Shown here piece by piece: positions 16,689 to 26,112 of a DNA stretch of 64,000 nucleotides. The stretch covers positions 27,962-91,961 of the forward strand of contig CAIQRS010000146.1 of assembly GCA_903874275.1 (NCBI GenBank), read 5' to 3'. The position numbers and the translations under genes were made by a program. The notes beneath the pieces were generated by a model. The model was not told where the DNA came from. It searched no databases and saw nothing but the letters and a program-made list of their open reading frames with translations. How positions within the stretch are numbered: the first letter of the stretch is position 1; every line of letters begins with the position of its first letter. Origin of the DNA: an uncultured Anaeromyxobacter sp. Lineage in GTDB: Bacteria; Myxococcota; Myxococcia; Myxococcales; Anaeromyxobacteraceae.

Positions 16689-19600
16689 CTACTGCAGGTT
16701 CGCGAAGACGACGGCAGCGTCTGCGGCGCCCGTGGCGGTGAAGACCGCGGTGCCGAAGTTCACCGTCGCGCCGGAGGTGGCGGTGAACGTGACGTGGTTC
16801 GCGGCGGCGAGGCCATTCACCGCCATCGTGTCACCCGACTGCGTGCCGGCGTTGCCGTAGCCGGCCGAGCTGTCCGTGGCGCCGGTGAGGCCGTTCAGCT
16901 TGAGCACCATCACGTCGGCGCCGCCGAGCGAGGTGAGCACGGCCGCGCCGGTGGTGTCGCCGCCGTTCGTGGTGCGGAACGCGGCGCTGGAGGCGGCGAA
17001 GTTGCCCACCGCGACGATGTCACCGAACGAGGTGAAGTCGACGCTGCGGACCAGGTCGAGCGCGGTGCCGCCGATGCGGACCGCGTTCCAGGACGGCGCG
17101 AACGTGGAGGAGAGGGCCGCGATGAACCCGTCCTCGGAGCCCGTGGAGGTCAGCGCCGCGCCGATGGTGAGGTTGCCCGAGAACGAGCCGGCCACCGCGA
17201 TCTTGCCACCTGCCTCGATGGCCAGGCTGCGGGGGATGGCGTTGCCGGACGTCCCGCTGAAGGCGGTCGCCGAGAGGGTCGCACCCGTGGCGCCGTCGAA
17301 CTTGGCGATCCACATGAACTTCCGGGTGCCGGTGCCGGGGCCGGTGAGGGAGATGCCGTTCCCGAGGTCGAGGGTCGCGCCGTCGAACTGACCGGCGGCC
17401 ACGACGTCGCCGTTCGCGTCGATGGCAACCGCAGCGCAGTTCTCCGTGCTGGCGTCGGCGCCCGCGACGATCGTCCCGTGGATCTGCCGGCCCCAGAGCT
17501 TCGCCCCGTCGTTGCCCCAGGCGCCGATGACGGCATCCTGGACGCCGCCGAAGACGGCGGTGCCATCGAGGCTGGTCGCCGCGGCGTCGGCGAAGCCGCA
17601 GGCCGCGAAGCGGTTGGCGGCCTGGCTCGGGTTGGCGGCCACCGACTGGAAGAGGCCGTTCGAGCCCAGGTCGTAGCCGTTCACCCAGAGGCGGGTGCCG
17701 TCGCTCCCCTGGAAGGCAGCGATGATCGGGGTCGGGTTGGCGCCGCCCGCGCTCGTCGTGCCGAAGGTGACCGTGCCGGCGAACTTGCCGATGACGCCCA
17801 CCGTGTTGACCGAGTTGACGGCCGCGAGGGTGAAGGCCTGGTCGGTGGCGGCGAGCGGGTTGTTGTCCTGGATGGTGAAGGCCCAGGTGATGTCGCCCGC
17901 GGCGTCATACTTGCCGATGAAGGCATCCGCGCCACCGGCGGACAGCAGGTTGATGGCAGGGAGGCCGCCCGGACGGGTCTGGAAGTTGGCCGCCGAGATG
18001 ACGGAGATGCCACCGACCACGAAGGTGTTGCCCGAGGGGTCGACGGCGGCGCCGGCGGGAGGGGTCAGGCGGAGGGCGAGGGCTCGCGTCGGGACGACGT
18101 GGCTCGCCACGCAGGCGCCGGAGCCGGGGGTGCAGCTCTGGCTGGCCGGGCAGGTGGGGCCACCGGAGGCGCAGAGGCCGGCCTGGCAGCTGTCACCGGT
18201 GGTGCAGGCGTTGCCGTCGGAGCACGGCGTGTTGTTGGCCACGGGGGCGCCGCCGCCGCAGAGGCCGGTGGCCGCCTGGCACTGGTTGCCGGTGGCGCAG
18301 GTGGTGTTGGCGCAGGCGACCGGAGTCCCGGTGCCCGCGCAGGCGCCGGTGCCGTTGCAGGCGAAGCTCGGGAAGACGTCGAGCCCGCTGCAGGTGGCCG
18401 ACCCGCTGGCCACGGCGTTGGCCGCGGTGCAGGTCGTGCCGGCCGCGGTGGCGGCGTAGTTGCAGGTGAAGGTGGTGTTGCCCGTGGAGGCGCAGGAGCC
18501 AGCGCCGGCGTAGCAGAAGCCGTTGGGCGGGGTGTTGCAGGCCGGAGCGGCGCCCGCGGTGCAGGAGCCGGCCTGGCAGGAGTCGCCAGCGGTGCAGCCG
18601 TTCGAGTCGGCGTTGCAGGAGGTGCCGTTCGCGGCGTTCGGGTTCGAGCAGGTGCCGGTGAGCGGATTGCAGACGCCTGCCACGTGGCAGGAGTCGGCAG
18701 CGGTGCAGGTGGTGGTCCCGGCGGCAGGGACGGTGCAGACGCCGGCCTGGCAGGTCTCACCGGTGGTGCAGAGGTTGCCGTCGTTGCAGCTCGTTCCGTT
18801 GGGCTGCCCGACGCAGGGGTCGTTGCTGGCGAACTTGAAGGTCGCCACGGTGGAGAGGCCGGAGCCGGTCGGGCCAGCGGAGGTGAAGGTGATGGTGCAC
18901 TGCATGCCGACCGTGAGCGAGGCCGGCGACGTCCAGAGGAGGCTGTCCTTCAGGTTGCCGGTGTGGACCGAACCGGGGACGAAGGTGCCGTTCGCGCAGG
19001 CGTAGGACGGCAGGAGCGTCCCGCCCTCGTAGCGGTCGTCGGCCTCGGCCTGGAGGAGGTACTGGGTGTTCGGCTGGACGATGGCCACCTTGGCCGGGTC
19101 CCAGGTCTGGACGCCCGTGGCGTCCGGGCCGAGCTGGTTCGGGGCGACGGTGCGGACGATGACCGGGGCGCGCTTGGCCTGGGCCGGGTGCGTGGCGTTG
19201 ATGAACCCCGTGGTGAAGCTCTTCACGGCGACGCCGTTGATGGTCGTGACCTTGTCGGCGCCGTCGATCAGGGCGCCCTGGGCACCTGCCGGGCCGCAGT
19301 TTCCGCCCGTGCAGAGGTCCTGGACGGTGATCTTGAAGATGCAATCGTCGGTCGCGCTGGTGTAGGTGGCGCCGCCGCTGTATCCGAAGAAGGGGTCGAA
19401 GGCGAAGGCGGACTGGCCCGGAGGAACGACCGGGCCGCCGGTGGTGGTGGTGAAGACGGCCGAGGAGAAGTAGGTCGAGGCGATGTCTGCGGAGGTGGCC
19501 GCAGCGGCCAGGGTCGCGCCACACTTGGCGCTCAGGTTGAAGCGGACGTTGTCACCGTCGGGATCGAATGCGGTGAAGTAGAGGTCGGCCTGCTGGCCCA

Positions 19601-20435
19601 CGGGGATGGTGGCAACGTCGGTGAAGAAGTTGTAGCGGAAGTCGCTGCGGGCGGTGACGATCGGGAAGGTGTTCGGGAAGGCGGCGATGGTGGCGTTGCC
19701 GAAGTTCGCGTTCACGGTGATGGTGAAGTAGGTGGTGAACCCCAGCGGATCCGGGGTAGCGGTCTCCATCACCTTGACGGCGACGGTGCAGACCGAGTTG
19801 ACGGCCGGGGCCGTCCAGGTGGTGGTGGCCGCGTCGGCCGGGACGAAGGTCATCGATCCGGCCGTGCAGGTGGCCGACCACTCGATGGCGAGCGTGCCGC
19901 CGTTGCCGTCGGGGTCAGTCGCGACCACGGTCGAGGAGCCGACCGTTCCCGGCGCCACGTAGGCCGAGGTCGAGGTGAGCGAGGTGATGACCGGGGCGAG
20001 GTTCGTCGTCCCGGGTGCAGGCGCAACCTCCTGGAGGATGATGGCCACGTTGGCGGTCTGCGCCGCGATGACGGTGGCGACGGTGTCGCCCTCGTAGACC
20101 TTGGTGGCGCCGTTGAAGGCCTCGGCCTTGAAGCGGCGCGCGCTGCCGGGAGCGGGATTGGCGGGGATCTGGGTGATGTTGCCGGTCCAGACGTTGCCGG
20201 CGGGGGCCTTGGTGAGCAGGAGGTCGATCGCGGTGAACAGGGGAGCGGCGCCGTTGTCCTCGATCGTCACCTTGATGCTGGTGACGTCGCCGAGGACCAG
20301 GGAGCTGCTGACCGCGACCTTGGCCTGGGCGGTGGGAGTGGCCTTCGCGGCCGGTCCGCTACAGCCCGCGCCGAACATGGCCGTCATTCCGACGACCGCG
20401 GCGAGCGCGAGGTACTTCTTGACGTTGAGCAACAT
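16689..20435 (-). CDS. Giant Cys-rich lipoprotein with Ig-like, Cys-repeat and beta-propeller regions
   Basis: 1248 residues, exported lipoprotein (signal with AGC lipobox near residue 25; AAGGAGA before ATG 20435). Order: N-terminal module and Ig-like domains (about 35-330); further Ig/cadherin-like beta segments to about 560; a Cys-rich region (about 570-770) of repeats such as NGTSCNDGNLCTTGETCQAGVC typical of Myxococcota surface proteins; and a C-terminal propeller of about 450 residues with repeats such as AVAIDANGDVVAAGQFDG (SBBP-like). The C-terminal half is a close paralogue of the 22921 protein: 61 of 72 residues agree over the block beginning TRLWVNGYDLG. It follows the PstS-like gene by 59 bp and is likely co-transcribed. 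Role unknown; a surface binding protein is plausible. Confidence 0.85.
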   Translation of the reverse strand: MLLNVKKYLALAAVVGMTAMFGAGCSGPAAKATPTAQAKVAVSSSLVLGDVTSIKVTIEDNGAAPLFTAIDLLLTKAPAGNVWTGNITQIPANPAPGSARRFKAEAFNGATKVYEGDTVATVIAAQTANVAIILQEVAPAPGTTNLAPVITSLTSTSAYVAPGTVGSSTVVATDPDGNGGTLAIEWSATCTAGSMTFVPADAATTTWTAPAVNSVCTVAVKVMETATPDPLGFTTYFTITVNANFGNATIAAFPNTFPIVTARSDFRYNFFTDVATIPVGQQADLYFTAFDPDGDNVRFNLSAKCGATLAAAATSADIASTYFSSAVFTTTTGGPVVPPGQSAFAFDPFFGYSGGATYTSATDDCIFKITVQDLCTGGNCGPAGAQGALIDGADKVTTINGVAVKSFTTGFINATHPAQAKRAPVIVRTVAPNQLGPDATGVQTWDPAKVAIVQPNTQYLLQAEADDRYEGGTLLPSYACANGTFVPGSVHTGNLKDSLLWTSPASLTVGMQCTITFTSAGPTGSGLSTVATFKFASNDPCVGQPNGTSCNDGNLCTTGETCQAGVCTVPAAGTTTCTAADSCHVAGVCNPLTGTCSNPNAANGTSCNADSNGCTAGDSCQAGSCTAGAAPACNTPPNGFCYAGAGSCASTGNTTFTCNYAATAAGTTCTAANAVASGSATCSGLDVFPSFACNGTGACAGTGTPVACANTTCATGNQCQAATGLCGGGAPVANNTPCSDGNACTTGDSCQAGLCASGGPTCPASQSCTPGSGACVASHVVPTRALALRLTPPAGAAVDPSGNTFVVGGISVISAANFQTRPGGLPAINLLSAGGADAFIGKYDAAGDITWAFTIQDNNPLAATDQAFTLAAVNSVNTVGVIGKFAGTVTFGTTSAGGANPTPIIAAFQGSDGTRLWVNGYDLGSNGLFQSVAANPSQAANRFAACGFADAAATSLDGTAVFGGVQDAVIGAWGNDGAKLWGRQIHGTIVAGADASTENCAAVAIDANGDVVAAGQFDGATLDLGNGISLTGPGTGTRKFMWIAKFDGATGATLSATAFSGTSGNAIPRSLAIEAGGKIAVAGSFSGNLTIGAALTSTGSEDGFIAALSSTFAPSWNAVRIGGTALDLVRSVDFTSFGDIVAVGNFAASSAAFRTTNGGDTTGAAVLTSLGGADVMVLKLNGLTGATDSSAGYGNAGTQSGDTMAVNGLAAANHVTFTATSGATVNFGTAVFTATGAADAAVVFANLQ

Positions 20436-20494
20436 GGTGGTGATTCTCCTTGGGTTGACTGCTGGTGTGCTGTCAGGGATGGTGGAGGGATCGA

Positions 20495-22594
20495 CTACTG
20501 GCAGTACAGGCCGTGGAGCTCGCCGGGGACGCCGTGGGAGAGGGTGTCGGCGCAGACGTTCGAGCTGCACTCGGCGTTCACGGAGCACGGCGCGTTCGAC
20601 GGTCGGAGCGGGGCGTCCGGGCAGACGGTGCCAGCGCCGCTGTTGCCGGAGACGCACAGCGTGTTGGCCGCGACCACCCGCTGGATGAGCGGAGCGTCCT
20701 GGCACGGGGTGGTGGGCGAGCAGGTGCAAGGGCTGGCGGCCGTGCAGAGACGGCCGTTCTGGTTGCCCGTGGTCTTGGTCGGGAAGGAGCAGGAGCTCCC
20801 CGGCGTGAGGGCCGTGCAGGTCGCGTCCGCCGTGCAGCTCGTGGTGGGGTTGGCCGAGCACGTGCCGGCGGAAACGACCGTCGGGACCCGGCCGCGGTAG
20901 TCGATCGACGGGGTGCCGCCGTTCGCGCCGGAGAGAGCGGCGGTGGGCTGGTAGGCGCCAAACGCGCTGGGCGTCGCCGCCGCCGGGGTCGTGGAGCAGA
21001 GGTTGTTCGCCTCGGAGTCCGGGTCGCCGCCGTCGACGAGCGAATGACAGCGAACGAAGTTGAACTGCCGGACGATGGGATCCATCTTGGTGCGGTCAGT
21101 GAGGAAGCCGGTCCAGAGCAACTGCTCCTTGGCGAGCTGGTCGGCTCCGCCGTTCGGTCCGCCTCCACCGCCGAGGTTCGTCGGGATGTCGAGCGGATCG
21201 ATGCTGTTCTCGAAGGAGTTCTGGATGAACAGGCGCCGGGCCAGCATGTAGTCGGAGTTCCGGACCTTCGAGTCGACCGAGCGGTGGGTGTTGATGGCGA
21301 GCGACTTGGTGCCGAGCGTGGCCGAGGCAGCCTCGCGGCCGGCGAACCCGATGATGTCGCCGCCGGAGTTGCCCACGCGAGCGCCGATGGAGGTGGTGAT
21401 GTCGGTCGAGCCGGGGTCGGTGTCGGAGAGAGCGACGATGAACCCCTGGGTGCAGTTCGGGTTGGCGTCGGCCGCCTGGCAGCGCAGACCCGTCGTCATG
21501 TCGGTGCAGGAGGTGGGCGCGCTGGTGGCGTCGACGGGCATGCACGGACGGCGGATGGGGTCGTAGTCGGGGTTGTTGAGGTTGAACTGGCACTTGCTGT
21601 TGCCGGTCAGCAGGTCGCACTGCGCATCGGTGGTGCAGACCGCCGTGCGATTCGCCGAGCAGATGCCCTGCTGGAGGGTGGAGCCGGAGATGCCGCCGAT
21701 GGAGGCGCCGTTGCAGAAGCGGCCGCCGGTGAACGGATAGCGTGCGGTGTCGGAGGTGCTGGCAACCACCATGATGCGATCCTTGAACGTGTCGGTGGTG
21801 CCCGAGTTCTCGTCGCGTCGAATGAGATGCTGGAGGGTGGTGACGTTGTTCAGGAACCCGGCCAGGTCCTGGATCGCCTGGACGCGGCGGGGGTCGGCGC
21901 AGGCGGCCAGCGTGCCGGAGCCGTCCACGCCGGAGAGGATCACCGACATGACGCTGTTGTAGTTGACGGTCGGGGTGAGCTTGTTGAGTGCGCTCCCGTT
22001 GCCGAAGGCGGTGGGGAGTGCGGAGTTGTTCACCACGCCCTTCACGAAGGCCGACTCGGGGATGGCGTTGTCCACGAAGGTCGAGAAGGTCAGGTTCTCG
22101 AGCGCCGCGGTCCCCTTCACGACGAACACGGCCGCGTCGAGCCCCGGCACGTTCCGCGAGCCGGGAGTCCAGGCGGCGTGACCGACGGCGGTCGGGGCCG
22201 CGGCCGAACGGGCGACGAAGGTCGTCGAGAGCGGGTCGATGATGTTGGGGCGGAAGTTGCGGGACATCGGCCCGATGGACTGCGAGCCGAGCGCGGTGGC
22301 GGTCGCCGTCCGCATGGCGGTCTCGCCGTTGCCCGAGCCCGAGCCGAGGTAGTGCAGATCCTTGGCGGCCAGTGCGAGCGGCGAGGCCCCGCCGCCGTCG
22401 AGGCGAGCCTGCTTGATCGCCTGGGTCATGATGTCGAACAGGGTGTCCGACCCGCGGAGCTTGTAGCAAAAGTCGGAACCGGCGATCAGGTCTCCGTTGG
22501 CGTCGCAGTCGGCCCGTGCCGGCCCGGCTGCGAGCACGAGGGCGGCGACCAGCCCTCCGTGCAAGAACGACTTGATACAGCGGTGCATCTTCAT
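20495..22594 (-). CDS. PstS-like phosphate-binding protein with Cys-rich inserts
   Basis: 699-residue exported substrate-binding protein. GGGAG lies 9 bases before ATG 22594; the signal peptide ends GPARA. The PstS signature is present: LRGSDTLFD near residue 47, YLGSGSGNGE near 85 and SIGPMSRNF near 110, which in PstS form the anion-binding loops. It is twice the length of ordinary PstS (about 330) because of inserts and a C-terminal extension rich in paired Cys (CSANRTAVCTTDAQC, CSANPTTSCTADATC, CSVNAECSSNVC). No pstCAB genes are present, so it is not a normal ABC importer component. A Pho-box-like repeat lies 105 bp upstream. Probable role: high-affinity phosphate capture at the cell surface, with the propeller lipoprotein encoded next to it. 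Confidence 0.8.
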   Translation of the reverse strand: MKMHRCIKSFLHGGLVAALVLAAGPARADCDANGDLIAGSDFCYKLRGSDTLFDIMTQAIKQARLDGGGASPLALAAKDLHYLGSGSGNGETAMRTATATALGSQSIGPMSRNFRPNIIDPLSTTFVARSAAAPTAVGHAAWTPGSRNVPGLDAAVFVVKGTAALENLTFSTFVDNAIPESAFVKGVVNNSALPTAFGNGSALNKLTPTVNYNSVMSVILSGVDGSGTLAACADPRRVQAIQDLAGFLNNVTTLQHLIRRDENSGTTDTFKDRIMVVASTSDTARYPFTGGRFCNGASIGGISGSTLQQGICSANRTAVCTTDAQCDLLTGNSKCQFNLNNPDYDPIRRPCMPVDATSAPTSCTDMTTGLRCQAADANPNCTQGFIVALSDTDPGSTDITTSIGARVGNSGGDIIGFAGREAASATLGTKSLAINTHRSVDSKVRNSDYMLARRLFIQNSFENSIDPLDIPTNLGGGGGPNGGADQLAKEQLLWTGFLTDRTKMDPIVRQFNFVRCHSLVDGGDPDSEANNLCSTTPAAATPSAFGAYQPTAALSGANGGTPSIDYRGRVPTVVSAGTCSANPTTSCTADATCTALTPGSSCSFPTKTTGNQNGRLCTAASPCTCSPTTPCQDAPLIQRVVAANTLCVSGNSGAGTVCPDAPLRPSNAPCSVNAECSSNVCADTLSHGVPGELHGLYCQ

Positions 22595-22698
22595 TTGGTG
22601 GATCTCCCGGGTGAACGCTCCGCAGTGCCGTTCGTCCCGTCAGCGAGTGAGACTTCCTGCGAAGGCGGGCAACGTACTCCCCAAGCGATTTCTCCCGC

Positions 22699-22716
22699 CG
22701 TGACCTTCGCGTGAAC
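22699..22716 (-). promoter_or_regulatory. Pho-box-like tandem repeat in the 22595-22920 divergent promoter region
   Basis: Read on the minus strand: GTTCACG-CGAA-GGTCACG, TCACG repeated at exactly 11 bp, 105 bp upstream of the PstS-like start. The 326-bp region separates the PstS-like gene from the 22921 operon and holds no gene. A degenerate plus-strand copy (GTTCACG-GAAT-CGTCGAA, 22844-22861) lies 60 bp before ATG 22921, so both divergent units could share control. A series of GTC(A/G) motifs at 8-bp spacing near 22744-22765 was also seen. Confidence 0.5.
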
Positions 22717-22920
22717 GACCTGCGACGGGAGCCATGCACTGAACGTCAAACGTCAGACCGTCGCGATGCAGCGACAGACGGGCGTATGACGTCGGTTCCG
22801 GGACCCAGCAAATGGGGGAGGACGTGGATGTTCATGAGGTGAAGTTCACGGAATCGTCGAATTCGCGGAGGGCGCCTTCCGCCATAAGGACTGGCTCGAA
22901 CCTCGACCGGAGCCGCCTCC

Positions 22921-25900
22921 ATGAACACGACGAAGACGAAGCACAGGTCCGCCACCCTCGCGCTCTGGGGCGCCCTGGCCCTCGCGGCCGCCGGCTGCAG
23001 CCAGGCCCCCGCGTCGAACGCGGGCACCGCCCGGTTCGCCCTCTCGTCGGCGCTGCTCGCGCCCGGGATCACGGAGGTCATCGTCACGGTGGGGCCGGGA
23101 GGCGGAACGCCCTTCACCCCCTTCTCGATCAACCTGAGCAACGTCCAGGGCACCTGGAGCGGGTTCATCACCGGCATCCCCGCCGGTTCCCAGCGCAGCT
23201 TCGACGTGGTCGCCAACGATGCCGCCCACGTCACGCTCCAGTCGGGCTCGGCCCGGGCCGACGTGGTGGCAGGGCAGTCGGCCATGGTGGTCGTGAACCT
23301 GGGCAGCGCGGTTCCCTCCGACCCCTTCGCCAACAAGGCGCCGGTGATCGACTACCTCTCGGCCTCGCAGACCAACGTCCTCCCGGGCGGGACGGTGCGC
23401 CTGGCGATCTCCGCGCACGATCCGGATCTGGACCCGGTGACGATCCTCTGGTCGGCGGCGTGCGGGACCATCGACGCCCCGGCCAGCACGGTGGTGACCT
23501 GGACGGCGCCGGCAACCCCGCCGCCCCCGCCGGGTCAGTGCCCGATCACGGCCAAGGCCAGCGACAACCGCGGGGCCTCGGTCTCGATCTACCTGGCGCT
23601 CGACGTCGCGCTGGCCAGCACCGGCGACGTCCTCGTCGAGGTCAAGGACGGTGGCAACGCCTCCCCGGTCATCACCCGCGTGGTCGCGGACGTCCGCTAC
23701 CGGTCCCCGGTGGAGGGCAACCTCACGGCCGAGGCCACCGACGCGAACGGCGACCCGCTCACCTACGCCTGGACGTCGAACTGCCCGAGCGTGAGCTTCG
23801 CCACGCCGGCGGCGGGCAGCACCACCTTCGGCAACTCCGACGGGTCGAGGAGCTGCGTCGTCACGGTCACCGTGGCCGACGGCAAGGGTGGCCGGGTGAC
23901 GGGCGACGTCACGCTGCCGCCGAACATCCTGTTCAACCTGGCCCCGGTCATCACCCGCACGGTCCAGCCCAGCGTCGATCTGGCCGACCCCCGCCTGGCC
24001 CAGCCGGTGAACGCCGGCGACGCCGTCCTGCTGTCGGTCGAGGCCAAGGACCCGGAGAACCTGGGGCTCTCCTTCACCTGGACCACCAACGCCGGCACGC
24101 TCGACGGACAGATCGACGTGATGACCTCGCCGGGCAAGAGCGTGATCGTCTTCCACGTGGGCGCAATCCTTCCCGCCGACGCGAAGGTCACCGTCACGGT
24201 GAGGGACGTCGGGAACGAGACCGCCACCCACGACTTCAACTTCAAGGCCTCCGCGGGCACGGGCCCCTGCGCCAGCCAGCCGAACGGCACGACCTGCGAC
24301 GACGGCAACCCCTGCACCACCACGTCGTCCTGCCAGGGCGGGATCTGCGTGGGAGGAACGCCGGTGACCTGCCCCGCGCCTGCCGCCTGCAAGCAGGCCG
24401 GGATCTGCCAGACCTCCGGCGCGGGAGCCGGGACCTGCGCCTACGCCGACGCCCCCCCCGGCACCACCTGTGACGACGGACGCGCCTGCACCTCTCCCGA
24501 CACCTGCGCCGCCGGCGTGTGCATGTCGGGCGCCTCGACCTGCGCCGCAACCGAGACGTGCAACGCGGCCGGGGCGTGCGTTCCCGGGGCCTGCGTCCCG
24601 GCCTGCACCGGCAAGGTCTGCGGCCCCGACGGCTGCGGTGGGACGTGCGGAACGTGCACGGCGGGGACCTGCAACGACGCGACCGGCCAGTGCGTCACCG
24701 CGGCGACCCGCGTCGTCCCGCAGCGGGTCCACGCGCTCCGCCTGACGCCCCCGGCGGGCCTGGCCGTCGACGCGACCGGAGCGACCTTCGTCGTCGGGAA
24801 CATCTCCGTCATCACCGACGTGGACTTCCAGACGAAGCCGCCTCCGGCTCTCCCCATCAACCTCAAGTCCCAGGGCGGGTCGGACGCCTTCGTGGCGAAG
24901 TACGACGCGGCTGGCGACATCGTCTGGGCATTCACCGTGCAGGACAACAACGCCACCGCCATCACCGACCAGTTCGCCACGCTCGTGTCGGTCAACCAGG
25001 CCGGGACGGTCGGGCTCATCGGCAAGTTCTCCGGCACGGTCACCTTCGGCGCGACCTCCGCGGGCGGAGCCAACCCGCTCCCCTACATCGCGGGGGTCGA
25101 TGGAGCGACCGGCACTCGCCTCTGGGTGAATGGCTACGACCTCGGCTCGAACGGCCTCTTCCAGTCGGTCTCGGCCAACCCAGGCCAGGCCCTGAACCGC
25201 TTCGCGGCCTGCGGCTTCGCCGACGCCGCGGCGACCGGTCTCGACCCCGCCGCCGTGTACGGCGGCATCCAGGACGCGGTCATCGGCGCCTGGTCCAGCA
25301 CGGGTGCGAAGCTGTGGGGCAGGCAGATCGGCGGCGCGGCCGGCAGCAACGCCAACGAGAACTGCGCCGCGGTGGCCATCGACGGCAACGGCGACGTCAT
25401 CGCAACCGGCCAGTTCGACGGCGCCACCATCGACCTGGGTGGCGGGTTCGTGCTGACCGGCCCCGGGATCTCCACGCGGAAGTTCATGTGGATCGCCAGG
25501 TTCAACGGGGCGACGGGCGCAACCCTCGCCGCGGCCTCCTTCAACGGAACCACCGGCAACGCCGTCCCGCGCAGCCTGTCCGTTGACCCGACCGGACGCA
25601 TCGCGGTGGGCGGGTCGTTCTCGGGCAACCTGACCATCGGCGCGGCGATGGTCTCCACCGGCTCCGAGGACGGCTTCGTGGCCCTCCTCGGGAGCACCTT
25701 CGCCCCGGCCTGGAACGCGGTGCGACTCGGTGGCACGGTGCTCGACCTCGTCCGGAGCGTGGCCACGACCTCGGCCGGGGACATCGTCGCGCTGGGGAAC
25801 TTCGGCGCCTCGAGCGCCGCCTTCCGCAACGCGAACGGGGGCTCCGACACCAATGGAGGGGCCTCGCTCGTGTCCACGGGCGGCGCCGACATCTTCGTCG

Positions 25901-26112
25901 TCAAGTTCAACGGAGCGACCGGCTCCACGGACGGCGCCACGGGCTACGGCAACGCGGGGACCCAGAGCGGCGACGTGGTCTCCGTGAACCGCTTCGGGGC
26001 CGACCAGGTCCGGTTCACGGGAACCTCTCCGGCCACGATCAGCTTCGGGGGTCCGATCTTCACGGCGGCGGGTCCGAGCGACGCGGCCCTGGTGTTCGCC
26101 ACCATCCAATGA
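22921..26112 (+). CDS. Giant Cys-rich propeller lipoprotein, paralogue of 16689-20435
   Basis: 1063 residues. The start ATG 22921 follows GGAGCC; a signal with lipobox AAGC places it at the outer membrane. Order: N-terminal module (residues about 35-130; WSGFITGIPAGSQRSFDVVAND), three Ig/PKD-like domains (about 140-440), a Cys-rich region (about 445-600) with NGTTCDDGNPCTT and CGPDGCGGTCGTC, and a C-terminal propeller (about 605-1063) nearly superimposable on that of the 16689 protein. Its stop overlaps the start of the giant haemagglutinin-like gene as ATGA (26109-26112), so the two are translationally coupled and probably work together. It begins the long plus-strand operon. Confidence 0.86.
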   Translation: MNTTKTKHRSATLALWGALALAAAGCSQAPASNAGTARFALSSALLAPGITEVIVTVGPGGGTPFTPFSINLSNVQGTWSGFITGIPAGSQRSFDVVANDAAHVTLQSGSARADVVAGQSAMVVVNLGSAVPSDPFANKAPVIDYLSASQTNVLPGGTVRLAISAHDPDLDPVTILWSAACGTIDAPASTVVTWTAPATPPPPPGQCPITAKASDNRGASVSIYLALDVALASTGDVLVEVKDGGNASPVITRVVADVRYRSPVEGNLTAEATDANGDPLTYAWTSNCPSVSFATPAAGSTTFGNSDGSRSCVVTVTVADGKGGRVTGDVTLPPNILFNLAPVITRTVQPSVDLADPRLAQPVNAGDAVLLSVEAKDPENLGLSFTWTTNAGTLDGQIDVMTSPGKSVIVFHVGAILPADAKVTVTVRDVGNETATHDFNFKASAGTGPCASQPNGTTCDDGNPCTTTSSCQGGICVGGTPVTCPAPAACKQAGICQTSGAGAGTCAYADAPPGTTCDDGRACTSPDTCAAGVCMSGASTCAATETCNAAGACVPGACVPACTGKVCGPDGCGGTCGTCTAGTCNDATGQCVTAATRVVPQRVHALRLTPPAGLAVDATGATFVVGNISVITDVDFQTKPPPALPINLKSQGGSDAFVAKYDAAGDIVWAFTVQDNNATAITDQFATLVSVNQAGTVGLIGKFSGTVTFGATSAGGANPLPYIAGVDGATGTRLWVNGYDLGSNGLFQSVSANPGQALNRFAACGFADAAATGLDPAAVYGGIQDAVIGAWSSTGAKLWGRQIGGAAGSNANENCAAVAIDGNGDVIATGQFDGATIDLGGGFVLTGPGISTRKFMWIARFNGATGATLAAASFNGTTGNAVPRSLSVDPTGRIAVGGSFSGNLTIGAAMVSTGSEDGFVALLGSTFAPAWNAVRLGGTVLDLVRSVATTSAGDIVALGNFGASSAAFRNANGGSDTNGGASLVSTGGADIFVVKFNGATGSTDGATGYGNAGTQSGDVVSVNRFGADQVRFTGTSPATISFGGPIFTAAGPSDAALVFATIQ

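Noticed and set aside
18100..18830. Possible DNA tandem repeats (GTTGCAGG-like)
   Set aside because: The regularity comes from codons of Cys-repeat protein modules; unit lengths vary and no exact DNA repeat persists.
15783..20900. A 1705-codon plus-strand open frame
   Set aside because: It is antisense to the Cys-rich propeller lipoprotein at 16689-20435 and gives a Gly/Ala/Arg-rich sequence without domains; a by-product of high GC.
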